Origin: Clostridiales bacterium
GTDB taxonomy: Bacteria > Bacillota > Clostridia > Oscillospirales > Oscillospiraceae
Assembly: GCA_017577345.1 (NCBI GenBank)
Contig: PITX01000009.1
Coordinates: 1-15,065, forward strand
Direction of reading: 5' to 3'
Length of the DNA: 15,065 nucleotides
Shown here: positions 1 to 6,285 of the stretch, piece by piece
Layout: the number at the start of each line of letters is the position of its first letter
Numbering within the stretch: position 1 is the stretch's first letter
Translations under genes and position numbers: made by a program
The notes under the pieces: model-generated
Database searches by the model: none
Told to the model about the DNA's origin: nothing
Seen by the model: only the letters and a program-made list of their open reading frames with translations

Positions 1-204
1 GAATACCTCCGCGTCACCGTGGCGGTGGATGTCGATGAAGCCGGGCGTGACACAGAAACCGTCTGCGTCGATTTTTTGCGCACCATCGCCCAGATCGTGA
101 CCGATCGCGGCAATTTTTCCGTCCATTATCGCGACATCGGCGCAGTACGGTTCGGAGCCGGAGCCGTCAACGACCGTACCGCCGCAAATCAGAGTATCAA
201 ACAT
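1..204 (-). CDS. Amidohydrolase, D-aminoacylase (N-acyl-D-amino-acid deacylase)-like, N-terminal 68 residues
   Basis: Only the first 68 codons lie in the window; the gene runs off the left edge. The start ATG is at 204-202 on the minus strand, behind a TAGGAAG-type ribosome binding site. Seen: the N-terminal beta segment typical of composite-domain amidohydrolases (MFDTLICGGTVVDGSG), then VTPGFIDIHRHGD at about residues 52-64. That includes the H60-x-H62 pair, which in this superfamily ligates the active-site metal at the end of the first barrel strand. Family knowledge: the wording 'CGGTVVDGSG...ADVAI..GKIAAIG' followed by 'PGFIDIHxH' is most like D-aminoacylases and related deacylases, which hydrolyse N-acyl-D-amino acids in the cytoplasm. 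Dihydroorotase-like or hydantoinase-like relatives share this fold, so the substrate is not certain. It is transcribed away from the DUF1858 gene from a good divergent promoter. Confidence 0.72.
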   Translation of the reverse strand, partial: MFDTLICGGTVVDGSGSEPYCADVAIMDGKIAAIGHDLGDGAQKIDADGFCVTPGFIDIHRHGDAEVF

Positions 205-224
205 AATTATCACTTCCTACTGTT

Positions 225-252
225 ATCATACCACCCGCCAACGGAAAATCAA
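225..252 (-). promoter_or_regulatory. Promoter of the amidohydrolase gene
   Basis: On the minus strand, TTGATT (252-247) is followed after 16 bases by TATGAT (230-225), preceded directly by TGG, giving a TGn-extended -10. The start codon is at 204, so the 5' leader would be short and hold the ribosome binding site. Promoter assignment is by consensus match only. Confidence 0.5.
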
Positions 253-275
253 GAGTCGCTTTTGCGCGATAACGG

Positions 276-304
276 TTGATTTTTGCAAATCGGTTGGATA
301 TAAT
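276..304 (+). promoter_or_regulatory. Sigma-A-type promoter of the DUF1858 / trmK / Nif3 unit
   Basis: TTGATT (276-281) and a perfect TATAAT (299-304) are separated by exactly 17 bases. The AGGAGGT ribosome binding site (321-327) and the ATG at 336 follow. This is the best -35/-10 match in the left third of the window. It probably drives the DUF1858 gene and, by read-through of the hairpin at 559-581, trmK and the Nif3 gene. Confidence 0.7.
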
Positions 305-335
305 ATAGGCATAAATACACAGGAGGTATCAACAA

Positions 336-554
336 ATGGCTGTAAAAATCGAAAAAACCACCATCATCGGTGATGTACTGGATATCGCTCCGGAGACCGC
401 TCCGCTGTTCATGGCGATCGGTATGCACTGCCTGGGCTGCCCGTCTTCCCGCGGCGAGACCGTAGAGGAAGCCTGCATGGTGCATGGCGTGGATGCCGAT
501 GCGTTCCTGGCACAGGTCAACCGCTTTATTGAAGCGAACGAAGAAAACAAGTAA
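336..554 (+). CDS. DUF1858-domain protein (hybrid-cluster-protein-associated redox disulfide type)
   Basis: A 72-residue cytoplasmic protein with a strong AGGAGGT ribosome binding site 8 bases before the ATG. The whole protein is one DUF1858 domain: an N-terminal strand/helix (KIEKTTIIGDVLDIAPETAPLF), then the signature H-C-L-G-C-P at about residues 31-36 with a CxxC pair, then helix residues including a third cysteine in EEACMVHGVD. Family knowledge: DUF1858 domains occur as stand-alone small proteins in anaerobes or fused to hybrid cluster protein and related redox enzymes, and the CxxC pair is thought to act as a redox disulfide. No partner oxidoreductase is visible here, so its substrate is unknown. 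It is probably the first gene of the unit continuing into trmK. Confidence 0.88.
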   Translation: MAVKIEKTTIIGDVLDIAPETAPLFMAIGMHCLGCPSSRGETVEEACMVHGVDADAFLAQVNRFIEANEENK

Positions 555-558
555 GGAA

Positions 559-581
559 AAGGGAGGCGTACTGCCTCCCTT
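559..581 (+). terminator. Hairpin, weak or partial terminator between the DUF1858 gene and trmK
   Basis: GGGAGGC (561-567) pairs perfectly with GCCTCCC (573-579) around a 5-base loop, extended by AA/TT at the base. The tract after it is TTCTTATA, too broken for a strong intrinsic terminator, so partial termination or an attenuator/processing role is likely. The left arm also contains the only Shine-Dalgarno-like sequence before trmK. Confidence 0.5.
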
Positions 582-592
582 CTTATAAAATC

Positions 593-1327
593 ATGAAATT
601 ACCGATCTGTAAGCGGCTGCTCTGCTGTGCTGCACCGGTAGAGCAGGGTGCTCGGGTGGCGGATGTCGGCTGCGATCACGGTTATCTCGGAATATATCTG
701 CTGCAAAGCGGGCAGGCATCGTTTGTCCACGCGAGCGACCTGCGCGAAATGCCGATCAAAAGGGCGATGCAGAACGCTGCGCAGTACGGTGTGGCGGAAA
801 AAATGCGTTTTTCCCGCGCCGACGGGCTGACGGCGGTGCAGGCGGGAACGGTGGACACGGTCGTATGCGCGGGTATGGGCGGCGATCTGATCGCGCAGAT
901 CGTCGAGGCTGCCCCGTGGCTGAAACAGGAGGGCTATACGCTGATTTTGCAGCCGCAGTCCTCCGGGAATGACCTTAGGCGGTATCTGGGCGAAGCCGGA
1001 TTTGCGATAACGGAAGAACGGCTCGTGCAGGACGGCAGATTCCTCTATGCCGTGATGAAGGTACGCTACGGCGGCGGCAAACCGCTCTCTCCGGGCAGAC
1101 AGTACGCGTCAGACGCCCTGCTTTCTTCCGACGACCCGCTTCTTTTGCCATACCTGTCGCGCATTGAGCATAGCCTGAAAAAGACGGTTGCCGGCATTTC
1201 CAAAGGCATCACCGAGGAGGACAGAAAAAAGCTTGCCTACTACGGCGCAGCCCTTGAGGAGATCTCGGTGCTTCTACAGGCGATCAAAACCGATGAAAGG
1301 GGGCAGAGCCATGCCTGCCGTGAATGA
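593..1327 (+). CDS. trmK: tRNA (adenine(22)-N(1))-methyltransferase
   Basis: A 244-residue class I SAM-dependent methyltransferase that places N1-methyl on A22 of tRNA. Seen: SAM-binding motif I, VADVGCDHGYLGIYL, at about residues 22-36; an acidic strand-2 end, HASDL, at 46-50; CAGMGG at 92-97; and LILQPQ at 117-122 followed by a G-N-D-L-R-R-Y-L helix. All are characteristic of TrmK/YqfN. The N-terminus MKLPICKRLL fits the family start and supports the ATG at 593, although no ribosome binding site precedes it. Its last 17 bases overlap the start of the Nif3-like gene. The same pair (yqfN-yqfO) is adjacent in Bacillus subtilis, which supports the call; there the upstream neighbour is the sigA region, here it is a DUF1858 gene. 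Confidence 0.92.
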   Translation: MKLPICKRLLCCAAPVEQGARVADVGCDHGYLGIYLLQSGQASFVHASDLREMPIKRAMQNAAQYGVAEKMRFSRADGLTAVQAGTVDTVVCAGMGGDLIAQIVEAAPWLKQEGYTLILQPQSSGNDLRRYLGEAGFAITEERLVQDGRFLYAVMKVRYGGGKPLSPGRQYASDALLSSDDPLLLPYLSRIEHSLKKTVAGISKGITEEDRKKLAYYGAALEEISVLLQAIKTDERGQSHACRE

Positions 1328-2084
1328 TATTCTTACCTATCTGTTTTCCGTAGCACCGGAGCATTATAAAATGGACTGGGACAATGTCGGCTTGATGTGC
1401 GGTCATTCCGACCGAAAGGTCACAAAGATCCTTGTCGCACTGGATGCTTCCTTGGCAGTCGCCGAGGAAGCCAAAGTGCTCGGCTGTGAGCTTGCAGTCG
1501 TGCATCATCCGCTGATCTTCCTCACGACACCTACGGTGTCGGATGCGACGATCACGGGCAAGCGTCTGCTTGCATTTTTGGAAAACGGGCTTTCCGTCAT
1601 TTCCATGCATACCAATTTAGACTGTGCGCCCGGCGGAGTCAACGATATTTTAGCAGACCGCCTTGGCTTGAAGAATGTTGAGGTTCTGCCGGACGGCGAG
1701 ATGGCACATCTTGTCCGCTACGGCGAGGTCGAGCCGCAGACCCTGGCAGAATTCCTGCCCTTTGTCAAAAAGCAGCTTGCCTGCGAGGGACTGCGCTACA
1801 CGGACGGCGGCAGACAGGTGCACCGTGTTGCAGTCGGCGGCGGTGCCTGCGGCGATTATCTGACGCAGATCACGGCACTCGGCTGTGACACCTTCGTCAC
1901 TGCGGATATCGGTTATCACCGTTTTGCCGATGCAGGTGAGCTGGGGCTGAATCTGATCGACGCAGGTCACTTTGAAACCGAAAATCCGGTCTGTACCTAT
2001 CTTGCCGAAAAAATCCGCGCTGCATTCCCGGAAATCGAGGTAGTGGAGTCGAAAGCCCACGCCGATTGCATAAAATTCGCATAA
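1311..2084 (+). CDS. Nif3-like dinuclear metal centre hexameric protein
   Basis: 257 residues from the ATG at 1311, chosen over upstream in-frame starts because AAAGGGGG lies just before it and the protein then begins like the family (DIL.YL...AP...DWDNVGL). Seen: VVHHPLIF with H65-H66, HTNLD with D104, and IDAGHFETE with H220 and E224. These match the metal ligands of the YbgI/Nif3 fold, a toroidal hexamer with a two-metal site per subunit. TADIGYHRFADA (about 198-209) is another family hallmark. At 257 residues this is the short form without the PII-like insertion found in B. subtilis YqfO. Proposed roles (GTP cyclohydrolase I type 2-like activity, metal handling) are not settled, so no enzyme name is given. 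Overlap with trmK implies translational coupling. Confidence 0.9.
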   Translation: MPAVNDILTYLFSVAPEHYKMDWDNVGLMCGHSDRKVTKILVALDASLAVAEEAKVLGCELAVVHHPLIFLTTPTVSDATITGKRLLAFLENGLSVISMHTNLDCAPGGVNDILADRLGLKNVEVLPDGEMAHLVRYGEVEPQTLAEFLPFVKKQLACEGLRYTDGGRQVHRVAVGGGACGDYLTQITALGCDTFVTADIGYHRFADAGELGLNLIDAGHFETENPVCTYLAEKIRAAFPEIEVVESKAHADCIKFA

Positions 2085-2089
2085 AACGG

Positions 2090-2118
2090 TTGTTTTTCGG
2101 CACACTCTGTGCTAAAAT
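2090..2118 (+). promoter_or_regulatory. Promoter of the YebC gene
   Basis: TTGTTT (2090-2095) and TAAAAT (2113-2118) are 17 bases apart, and TGC directly precedes the -10, making it a TGn-extended promoter. It starts 6 bases after the Nif3 stop codon. No terminator is visible between the two genes, so yebC may be transcribed both from here and by read-through. Confidence 0.6.
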
Positions 2119-2154
2119 ATATTGTGCAATTCAGAAAAGAAGGGAAGAACTACC

Positions 2155-2892
2155 ATGTCGGGTCATTCCAAATGGCATAACATTCAGAAAACCAAGGGTG
2201 CGCAGGACGCAAAGCGTGCGGCGGCATTCACGAAGATCGCAAAGGAAATGTATGTAGCGGTCAAAGAGGGCGGCGGCTCGACCGATCCCAACTATAACTC
2301 CCGTCTTGCGACGGTCATCACCAAGGCAAAGGCCGCCAACATGCCGAACGACAACATCAAGCGCGTTCTGGAGAAGGCGGCTTCCGCCGGCAGCGGCGAC
2401 GCCTACGAATCCATCACCTACGAGGGCTACGGCCCGAGCGGCATCGCCGTGATCGTCGAAACGATGACCGACAGCCGCAACCGGACCGCGGGCAATGTCC
2501 GCCACCACTTCGATAAGTACGGCGGCAAGATGGGCGCAGCGGGCTGCGTGAGCTGGAATTTCAGCAAAAAGGGTGTTCTGGTCATCGACAACGAGGACGA
2601 GGACTATGAAGAAGACAATGTCATGATGGACGCAATGGACTGCGGCGCGGACGACTTCGAGGCGGAGGACGACTGCTTCACGATCTACACCGAGCCGGAC
2701 GACTTCAACGCCGTTGCAGACGCCATGGCAAAGAAGGGCTATTCCTTCGTCTCCGCGCAGATCGAGATGGTCCCCGGCGAGTACAAGAAGCTCGAGAACG
2801 AGGAAGACGTCGCCAACATGGAGAAGATGCTGGACATCTTCGACGATGACGACGACGTGCAGAACGTCTGGCATAACTGGGACAGAGACTGA
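2155..2892 (+). CDS. YebC/PmpR-family protein
   Basis: 245 residues, normal for the family. The start at 2155 is fixed by the near-invariant N-terminus MSGHSKWHNIQKTKGAQD and by the AGAAGGGAAGA ribosome binding site. Seen: the N-terminal helical domain (about 1-75, with N-M-P-x-D-N-I-x-R), YEGYGPxGIAVIVE (about 95-108), and the R-N-R-T-x-x-x-V-R stretch, all diagnostic. The C-terminus is very acidic, including five consecutive aspartates in IFDDDDDV. Family knowledge: YebC proteins were long annotated as transcriptional regulators; recent work on bacterial and mitochondrial members points to ribosome-associated roles relieving translational pausing. I therefore use the family name rather than 'regulator'. 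The gene is single, with its own promoter, and ends at a bidirectional terminator. Confidence 0.93.
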   Translation: MSGHSKWHNIQKTKGAQDAKRAAAFTKIAKEMYVAVKEGGGSTDPNYNSRLATVITKAKAANMPNDNIKRVLEKAASAGSGDAYESITYEGYGPSGIAVIVETMTDSRNRTAGNVRHHFDKYGGKMGAAGCVSWNFSKKGVLVIDNEDEDYEEDNVMMDAMDCGADDFEAEDDCFTIYTEPDDFNAVADAMAKKGYSFVSAQIEMVPGEYKKLENEEDVANMEKMLDIFDDDDDVQNVWHNWDRD

Positions 2893-2900
2893 ATGACAAA

Positions 2901-2936
2901 AAATAACGGGAGCGATTTGCTCCCGTTATTTTTTCT
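2901..2936 (+). terminator. Bidirectional intrinsic terminator between yebC and ygiQ-like genes
   Basis: A perfect 13-base stem, AAATAACGGGAGC (2901-2913) with its complement (2919-2931) around loop GATTT, followed by a T run on the plus strand and flanked by an A run at 2898-2903 (a T run for the minus strand). It serves both converging genes. The TAA stop of the radical SAM gene (2926-2928) is inside the right arm. Confidence 0.9.
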
Positions 2937-4896
2937 TGCGCTTTTTCAGATAGCGGTCGGCGGCGGCAAGCTGTGCCGCAGTCGGGGTATTCGCAGAGGG
3001 TGTCCGCGCAGGACGCTCTTTTTTGGTTTTCGGCGCAGACTTTTTTCTGCTTTCCGGCCGTGCGTCAGGTCGAGATTTCTTCTCCGGCTTCGATGCAGCA
3101 GGCACTTGCTCGCCCTTGCGCGGGCGGATCAGACACTTCTTATCATAGCCGATCAGATCGGTGCGACCTGCCTTTTCCAGCGCCTCATGCACCAAGGCAT
3201 AATTCTTCGGGTCACGGTATTGGATCAGTGCACGCTGCATCGCCTTTTCGTGCGGATCGGTCGGAACATACACAGGTTCCATCGTGCGCGGATCGAGACC
3301 GGTGAAGTACATGACGGTCGAGAGCGTGGACGGGGTGGGATAGAAGTCCTGCACCTGTTCGGGCATATAGCCCAGATCACGGACATATTCCGCCAGCTCC
3401 ACCGCTTCTTTCAGGGACGAGCCCGGGTGGGAGCTCATCAGATACGGTACGAGATACTGCTTTAAGTTCAGCTTTTCATTCAGCTTCGTGTACTTGTGGC
3501 AGAATTTCCGGTAGACCGCATGAAGCGGCTTGCCCATGTACTTGAGGACGCGGTCGGACACGTGCTCCGGCGCGACCTTAAGCTGACCGGAAACATGGTG
3601 CTCCACCAGCTCCTGCAGGAAAGTTCCATCCTCATCCGCGAGCAGATAGTCAAAGCGGATGCCGCTGCGGATAAAGACCTTTTTGACCCGCGGCAGACTG
3701 CGAAGCTCCCGCAGGAGGTTTACATAATCTGTGTGATCTGCCCGCAGATTTTTGCATAGAGTGGGGAAAAGACACTGCTTGTTCGGGCAGACGCCATGCG
3801 TCAGCTGCTTGTCGCAGGCGGGGTGACGGAAGTTGGCGGTCGGACCGCCGACATCGTGGATATAGCCCTTGAAATCGGGATGCTTTGTCATCGCTTCCGC
3901 TTCTGCAAGGATGGACTCGTGACTGCGGGTCTGCACGATTCGCCCCTGATGGAAGGTCAGGGCGCAGAACGAGCAGCCGCCGAAGCAGCCGCGGTTGGAG
4001 ACCAGACTGAACTGCACCTCAGCAATGGCAGGCACACCTTCTTTGTAGGACGGATGATATGTATTCTGATAGGGCAGGGCATAGACTGCATCCATTTCCT
4101 CGGTGGATAACGGCTTCTGCGGCGGATTCTGCACAACGAACTCTCTGCCGTACGGCTCGATCAACCGCTTGGCGGTGAAGGGGTCGGTGTTGACATACTG
4201 GCGGTAGAAGCTTTCTGCATAGCGGCGTTTGCTTTCACGCAGCTCGTCAAAGGACGGCAGGACGATCGCCCCGTCGGTATCGGGCTGCACCGTGCGGTAG
4301 ACCGTGCCGTCGATAAAGGTCAGATCACGGACGGAAAGCCCGCTGTTCAGCGCGTCTGCGATCTCCACGATGCTTTTTTCGCCCATGCCGTAGGAGATAA
4401 TATCCGCCTGTGCATCAAGCAGGACAGAGCGCTTGAGCTTGTCCGACCAGTAATCATAGTGGGCAAGGCGGCGCAGACTGGCTTCGATACCGCCGAGGAT
4501 GATCGGAATATGCGGATGCGTCTGACGGATGAGATTGCAGTAGACGACAGCGGCATAGTCCGGACGCTTGCCGGTCACGCCGCCGGGGGTATAGGCATCC
4601 GTTTTGCGGCGATGCTTGCCGACGGAATAGTGGTTGACCATGGAATCCATATTACCGGCGGAAACAAGGTAACCCAGACGGGGCGTGCCGAAAATATTGA
4701 CGGAATCGGGATTTTTCCAGTCAGGCTGGGAGCAGATGGCGACCTTGTAGCCTGCGTGCTCTAAAACGCGGCTGATGATCGCATGACCGAAGGAGGGGTG
4801 ATCGACATAGGCATCGCCGATGACATAGACGAAATCGGGCACATCCCAGCCCAGCGCATCCATTTCCTTTCGGCTAATCGGAAGAAAATCGCCCAT
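2926..4896 (-). CDS. YgiQ-family radical SAM protein
   Basis: 656 residues from the ATG at 4896; an alternative GTG lies one codon upstream. The ATG is preferred because GGGGAG (4908-4903) then sits 6 bases away. Seen: a YgiQ-type N-terminal domain (PISRKEMDALGWDVPDFVYVIGDAYVDHPSFGHAI wording, and LGGIEASLRRxAHYDYW near residues 135-150), then the radical SAM cluster C304-x3-C308-x2-C311 in SNRGCFGGCSFC, then the barrel with SGIRFDYL and KVAPEHVS. The C-terminal 55 or so residues are a low-complexity Lys/Arg/Ala/Pro tail ending in KKRKKK. Family knowledge: YgiQ proteins bind a 4Fe-4S cluster and SAM, but their substrate is unknown. It is the last gene of a four-gene operon; its start overlaps the dUTPase stop by one base (TGATG). 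Confidence 0.9.
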   Translation of the reverse strand: MGDFLPISRKEMDALGWDVPDFVYVIGDAYVDHPSFGHAIISRVLEHAGYKVAICSQPDWKNPDSVNIFGTPRLGYLVSAGNMDSMVNHYSVGKHRRKTDAYTPGGVTGKRPDYAAVVYCNLIRQTHPHIPIILGGIEASLRRLAHYDYWSDKLKRSVLLDAQADIISYGMGEKSIVEIADALNSGLSVRDLTFIDGTVYRTVQPDTDGAIVLPSFDELRESKRRYAESFYRQYVNTDPFTAKRLIEPYGREFVVQNPPQKPLSTEEMDAVYALPYQNTYHPSYKEGVPAIAEVQFSLVSNRGCFGGCSFCALTFHQGRIVQTRSHESILAEAEAMTKHPDFKGYIHDVGGPTANFRHPACDKQLTHGVCPNKQCLFPTLCKNLRADHTDYVNLLRELRSLPRVKKVFIRSGIRFDYLLADEDGTFLQELVEHHVSGQLKVAPEHVSDRVLKYMGKPLHAVYRKFCHKYTKLNEKLNLKQYLVPYLMSSHPGSSLKEAVELAEYVRDLGYMPEQVQDFYPTPSTLSTVMYFTGLDPRTMEPVYVPTDPHEKAMQRALIQYRDPKNYALVHEALEKAGRTDLIGYDKKCLIRPRKGEQVPAASKPEKKSRPDARPESRKKSAPKTKKERPARTPSANTPTAAQLAAADRYLKKRKKK

Positions 4897-5336
4897 CACT
4901 TGCTCCCCGTCGAGCCAAAGCCTCCCTCACCGCGCACGGTGTCGGACAGCTCGTCTGCTTCGATGAATTTCGCGGTCAGATACGGCGTCAGGATCATCTG
5001 TGCAATGCGTTCTCCGTCTTCCACGGTCTGTGCGACAGCACCGTGGTTATGAAGCGGTACGAAAAATTCGCCGCGGTAATCCGAGTCGATCACGCCGACC
5101 TTGTTGGCAGGCGCGAGATGGCGTTTGGTCGCAAGACCGCTGCGGGCAAATACCAGACCGGCATATCCCTCGGGAATTTCCATGCTGATGCCGATGGACA
5201 GAAGCTTCGTTTCTCCCGGTGCGATCGTGACGGGTGCATCCAGACAGGCGCACAGATCGGCACCGGCGGAAAAAGCGGTGCCATAGACGGGCAGACGGGC
5301 GTTTTCTCTTAATTTTTTAACCTTGACTTCTTGCAT
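4896..5336 (-). CDS. dut: dUTP diphosphatase (deoxyuridine 5'-triphosphate nucleotidohydrolase)
   Basis: A 146-residue trimeric-type dUTPase that hydrolyses dUTP to dUMP and pyrophosphate, keeping uracil out of DNA and feeding dTMP synthesis. All five motifs are present in order: AGADL (24-28); ARSGLA (64-69, with A where most members have P); GVIDSDYRGE (81-90, with the catalytic Asp84 region); GERIAQM (108-114); and the P-loop-like RGEGGFGSTG (135-144). It has a strong AGGAGGT site (5347-5341) that lies inside the end of the upstream hydrolase gene, which it overlaps by 20 bases. Its stop overlaps the radical SAM gene start. The reading is unambiguous. Confidence 0.96.
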   Translation of the reverse strand: MQEVKVKKLRENARLPVYGTAFSAGADLCACLDAPVTIAPGETKLLSIGISMEIPEGYAGLVFARSGLATKRHLAPANKVGVIDSDYRGEFFVPLHNHGAVAQTVEDGERIAQMILTPYLTAKFIEADELSDTVRGEGGFGSTGSK

Positions 5337-6285
5337 GTGTACCTCCTATGGTGCGGTCAACAAATCCGGTGATCGCCTCGGTGCAGCGTTCCGGCGCGAC
5401 CGGGTAGCTCTGACCGTGCTTTGCGCCGGGGATGAGCAGCAGGGTCTTATCCGAACTTGTACAGGCTTCGAAATTTCGCTTGGACATTTCACAGGGGACA
5501 AAGGAATCCGCTTCGCCGTGGACGAAGATGACGGGAAGCGACATTTTTTGCATTGCGGTCAGCGTGGAGTATTCGTTCAGCCGGAAGCCGGCGATGAAGC
5601 GTGTCATCAGACCGACTGACGGCACAAACAGCCATCCCGGCAGATGCACGGAGTGTGCGACGGCGGTTAGGATCTCCTTCGGATCTGTAAAGCCGCAGTC
5701 TGCGATAATACCGCGGACATTGCCCTCAAACGGCTCACCGCAGGACATCAGCACGGTGGTCGCGCCCATGGAAAGCCCGCCGATCACCACGGGAGCATCC
5801 TTCCCGAAACGTTCCGTGTGCCAACGCACCCATTCGTGCACATCGTGGCGTTCCCGGATGCCGAAGGTCATAAAGCGGCCCTCGGACTTGCCCTGTGCGC
5901 GTTCATGGACGAGCAGGATATTCAGCCCGAGACCGTAATAGAGCTGCAGGGAGCAGCCGAAATCCGCGATCGGACCGCCGCGCCAGCCGTGGAACAGCAG
6001 CAGCGTGCCTCTCGCATTTTCGTGCGGCAGATAGGTGCCGACCAGCTTTAACCCGTCATAGGAGGTCACACAAACCTCCTGTGTTTCCTGTGCGTTCAGC
6101 CAGTCGCGGGCAGCAAGGATCTGCTTTTTATACTCCCGATAGGCGGATTTGCCGAGGGCAAGCTCCAGATTTCCCTGCACGGCATCGTTGCGGTGGCACG
6201 CGACATACAATGCGATCACAGAGGCAATCAGATAAAGCAAGACAAGTGCGCCGAGGACGATCAGCAGGATATGAAGTGCGTTCAT
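5317..6285 (-). CDS. Membrane-anchored alpha/beta hydrolase
   Basis: 322 residues from the ATG at 6285, chosen over an in-frame start 51 bases upstream because AAAAGGAG (6298-6291) precedes it and its ATGA overlaps the PAP2 stop. Seen: one N-terminal transmembrane helix (about residues 4-29), then an alpha/beta hydrolase domain with the oxyanion HGW at 99-101, the nucleophile elbow GLSMG with Ser172, and candidate acid Asp260 (HGEAD) and His290 (AKHGQ) completing the triad. The helix suggests anchoring to the membrane, with topology not determined here. The substrate is unknown; it could be an esterase, lipase or peptidase of the YfhR/BD-FAE-like group. It sits between a PAP2 phosphatase and dUTPase in one overlapped operon, and the PAP2 neighbour makes a lipid substrate possible but unproven. 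Confidence 0.85.
   Translation of the reverse strand: MNALHILLIVLGALVLLYLIASVIALYVACHRNDAVQGNLELALGKSAYREYKKQILAARDWLNAQETQEVCVTSYDGLKLVGTYLPHENARGTLLLFHGWRGGPIADFGCSLQLYYGLGLNILLVHERAQGKSEGRFMTFGIRERHDVHEWVRWHTERFGKDAPVVIGGLSMGATTVLMSCGEPFEGNVRGIIADCGFTDPKEILTAVAHSVHLPGWLFVPSVGLMTRFIAGFRLNEYSTLTAMQKMSLPVIFVHGEADSFVPCEMSKRNFEACTSSDKTLLLIPGAKHGQSYPVAPERCTEAITGFVDRTIGGTHARSQG

Noticed and set aside
19..279. A plus-strand open frame opposite the amidohydrolase start.
   Set aside because: The minus strand reads as a textbook amidohydrolase N-terminus with promoter and ribosome binding site; the plus frame has none of these and runs into the divergent promoter region.
1188..1310. Longer N-terminus for the Nif3-like protein using an ATG at 1188.
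   Set aside because: It would overlap trmK by 140 bases and add Arg/Pro-rich residues foreign to the family; the ATG at 1311 has a good ribosome binding site and gives the normal N-terminus.
2131..2874. A 247-codon minus-strand open frame opposite yebC.
   Set aside because: It lies entirely on the unmistakable YebC coding sequence, shows a Val/His/Asp-rich composition expected of a reverse reading, and has no promoter or ribosome binding site.
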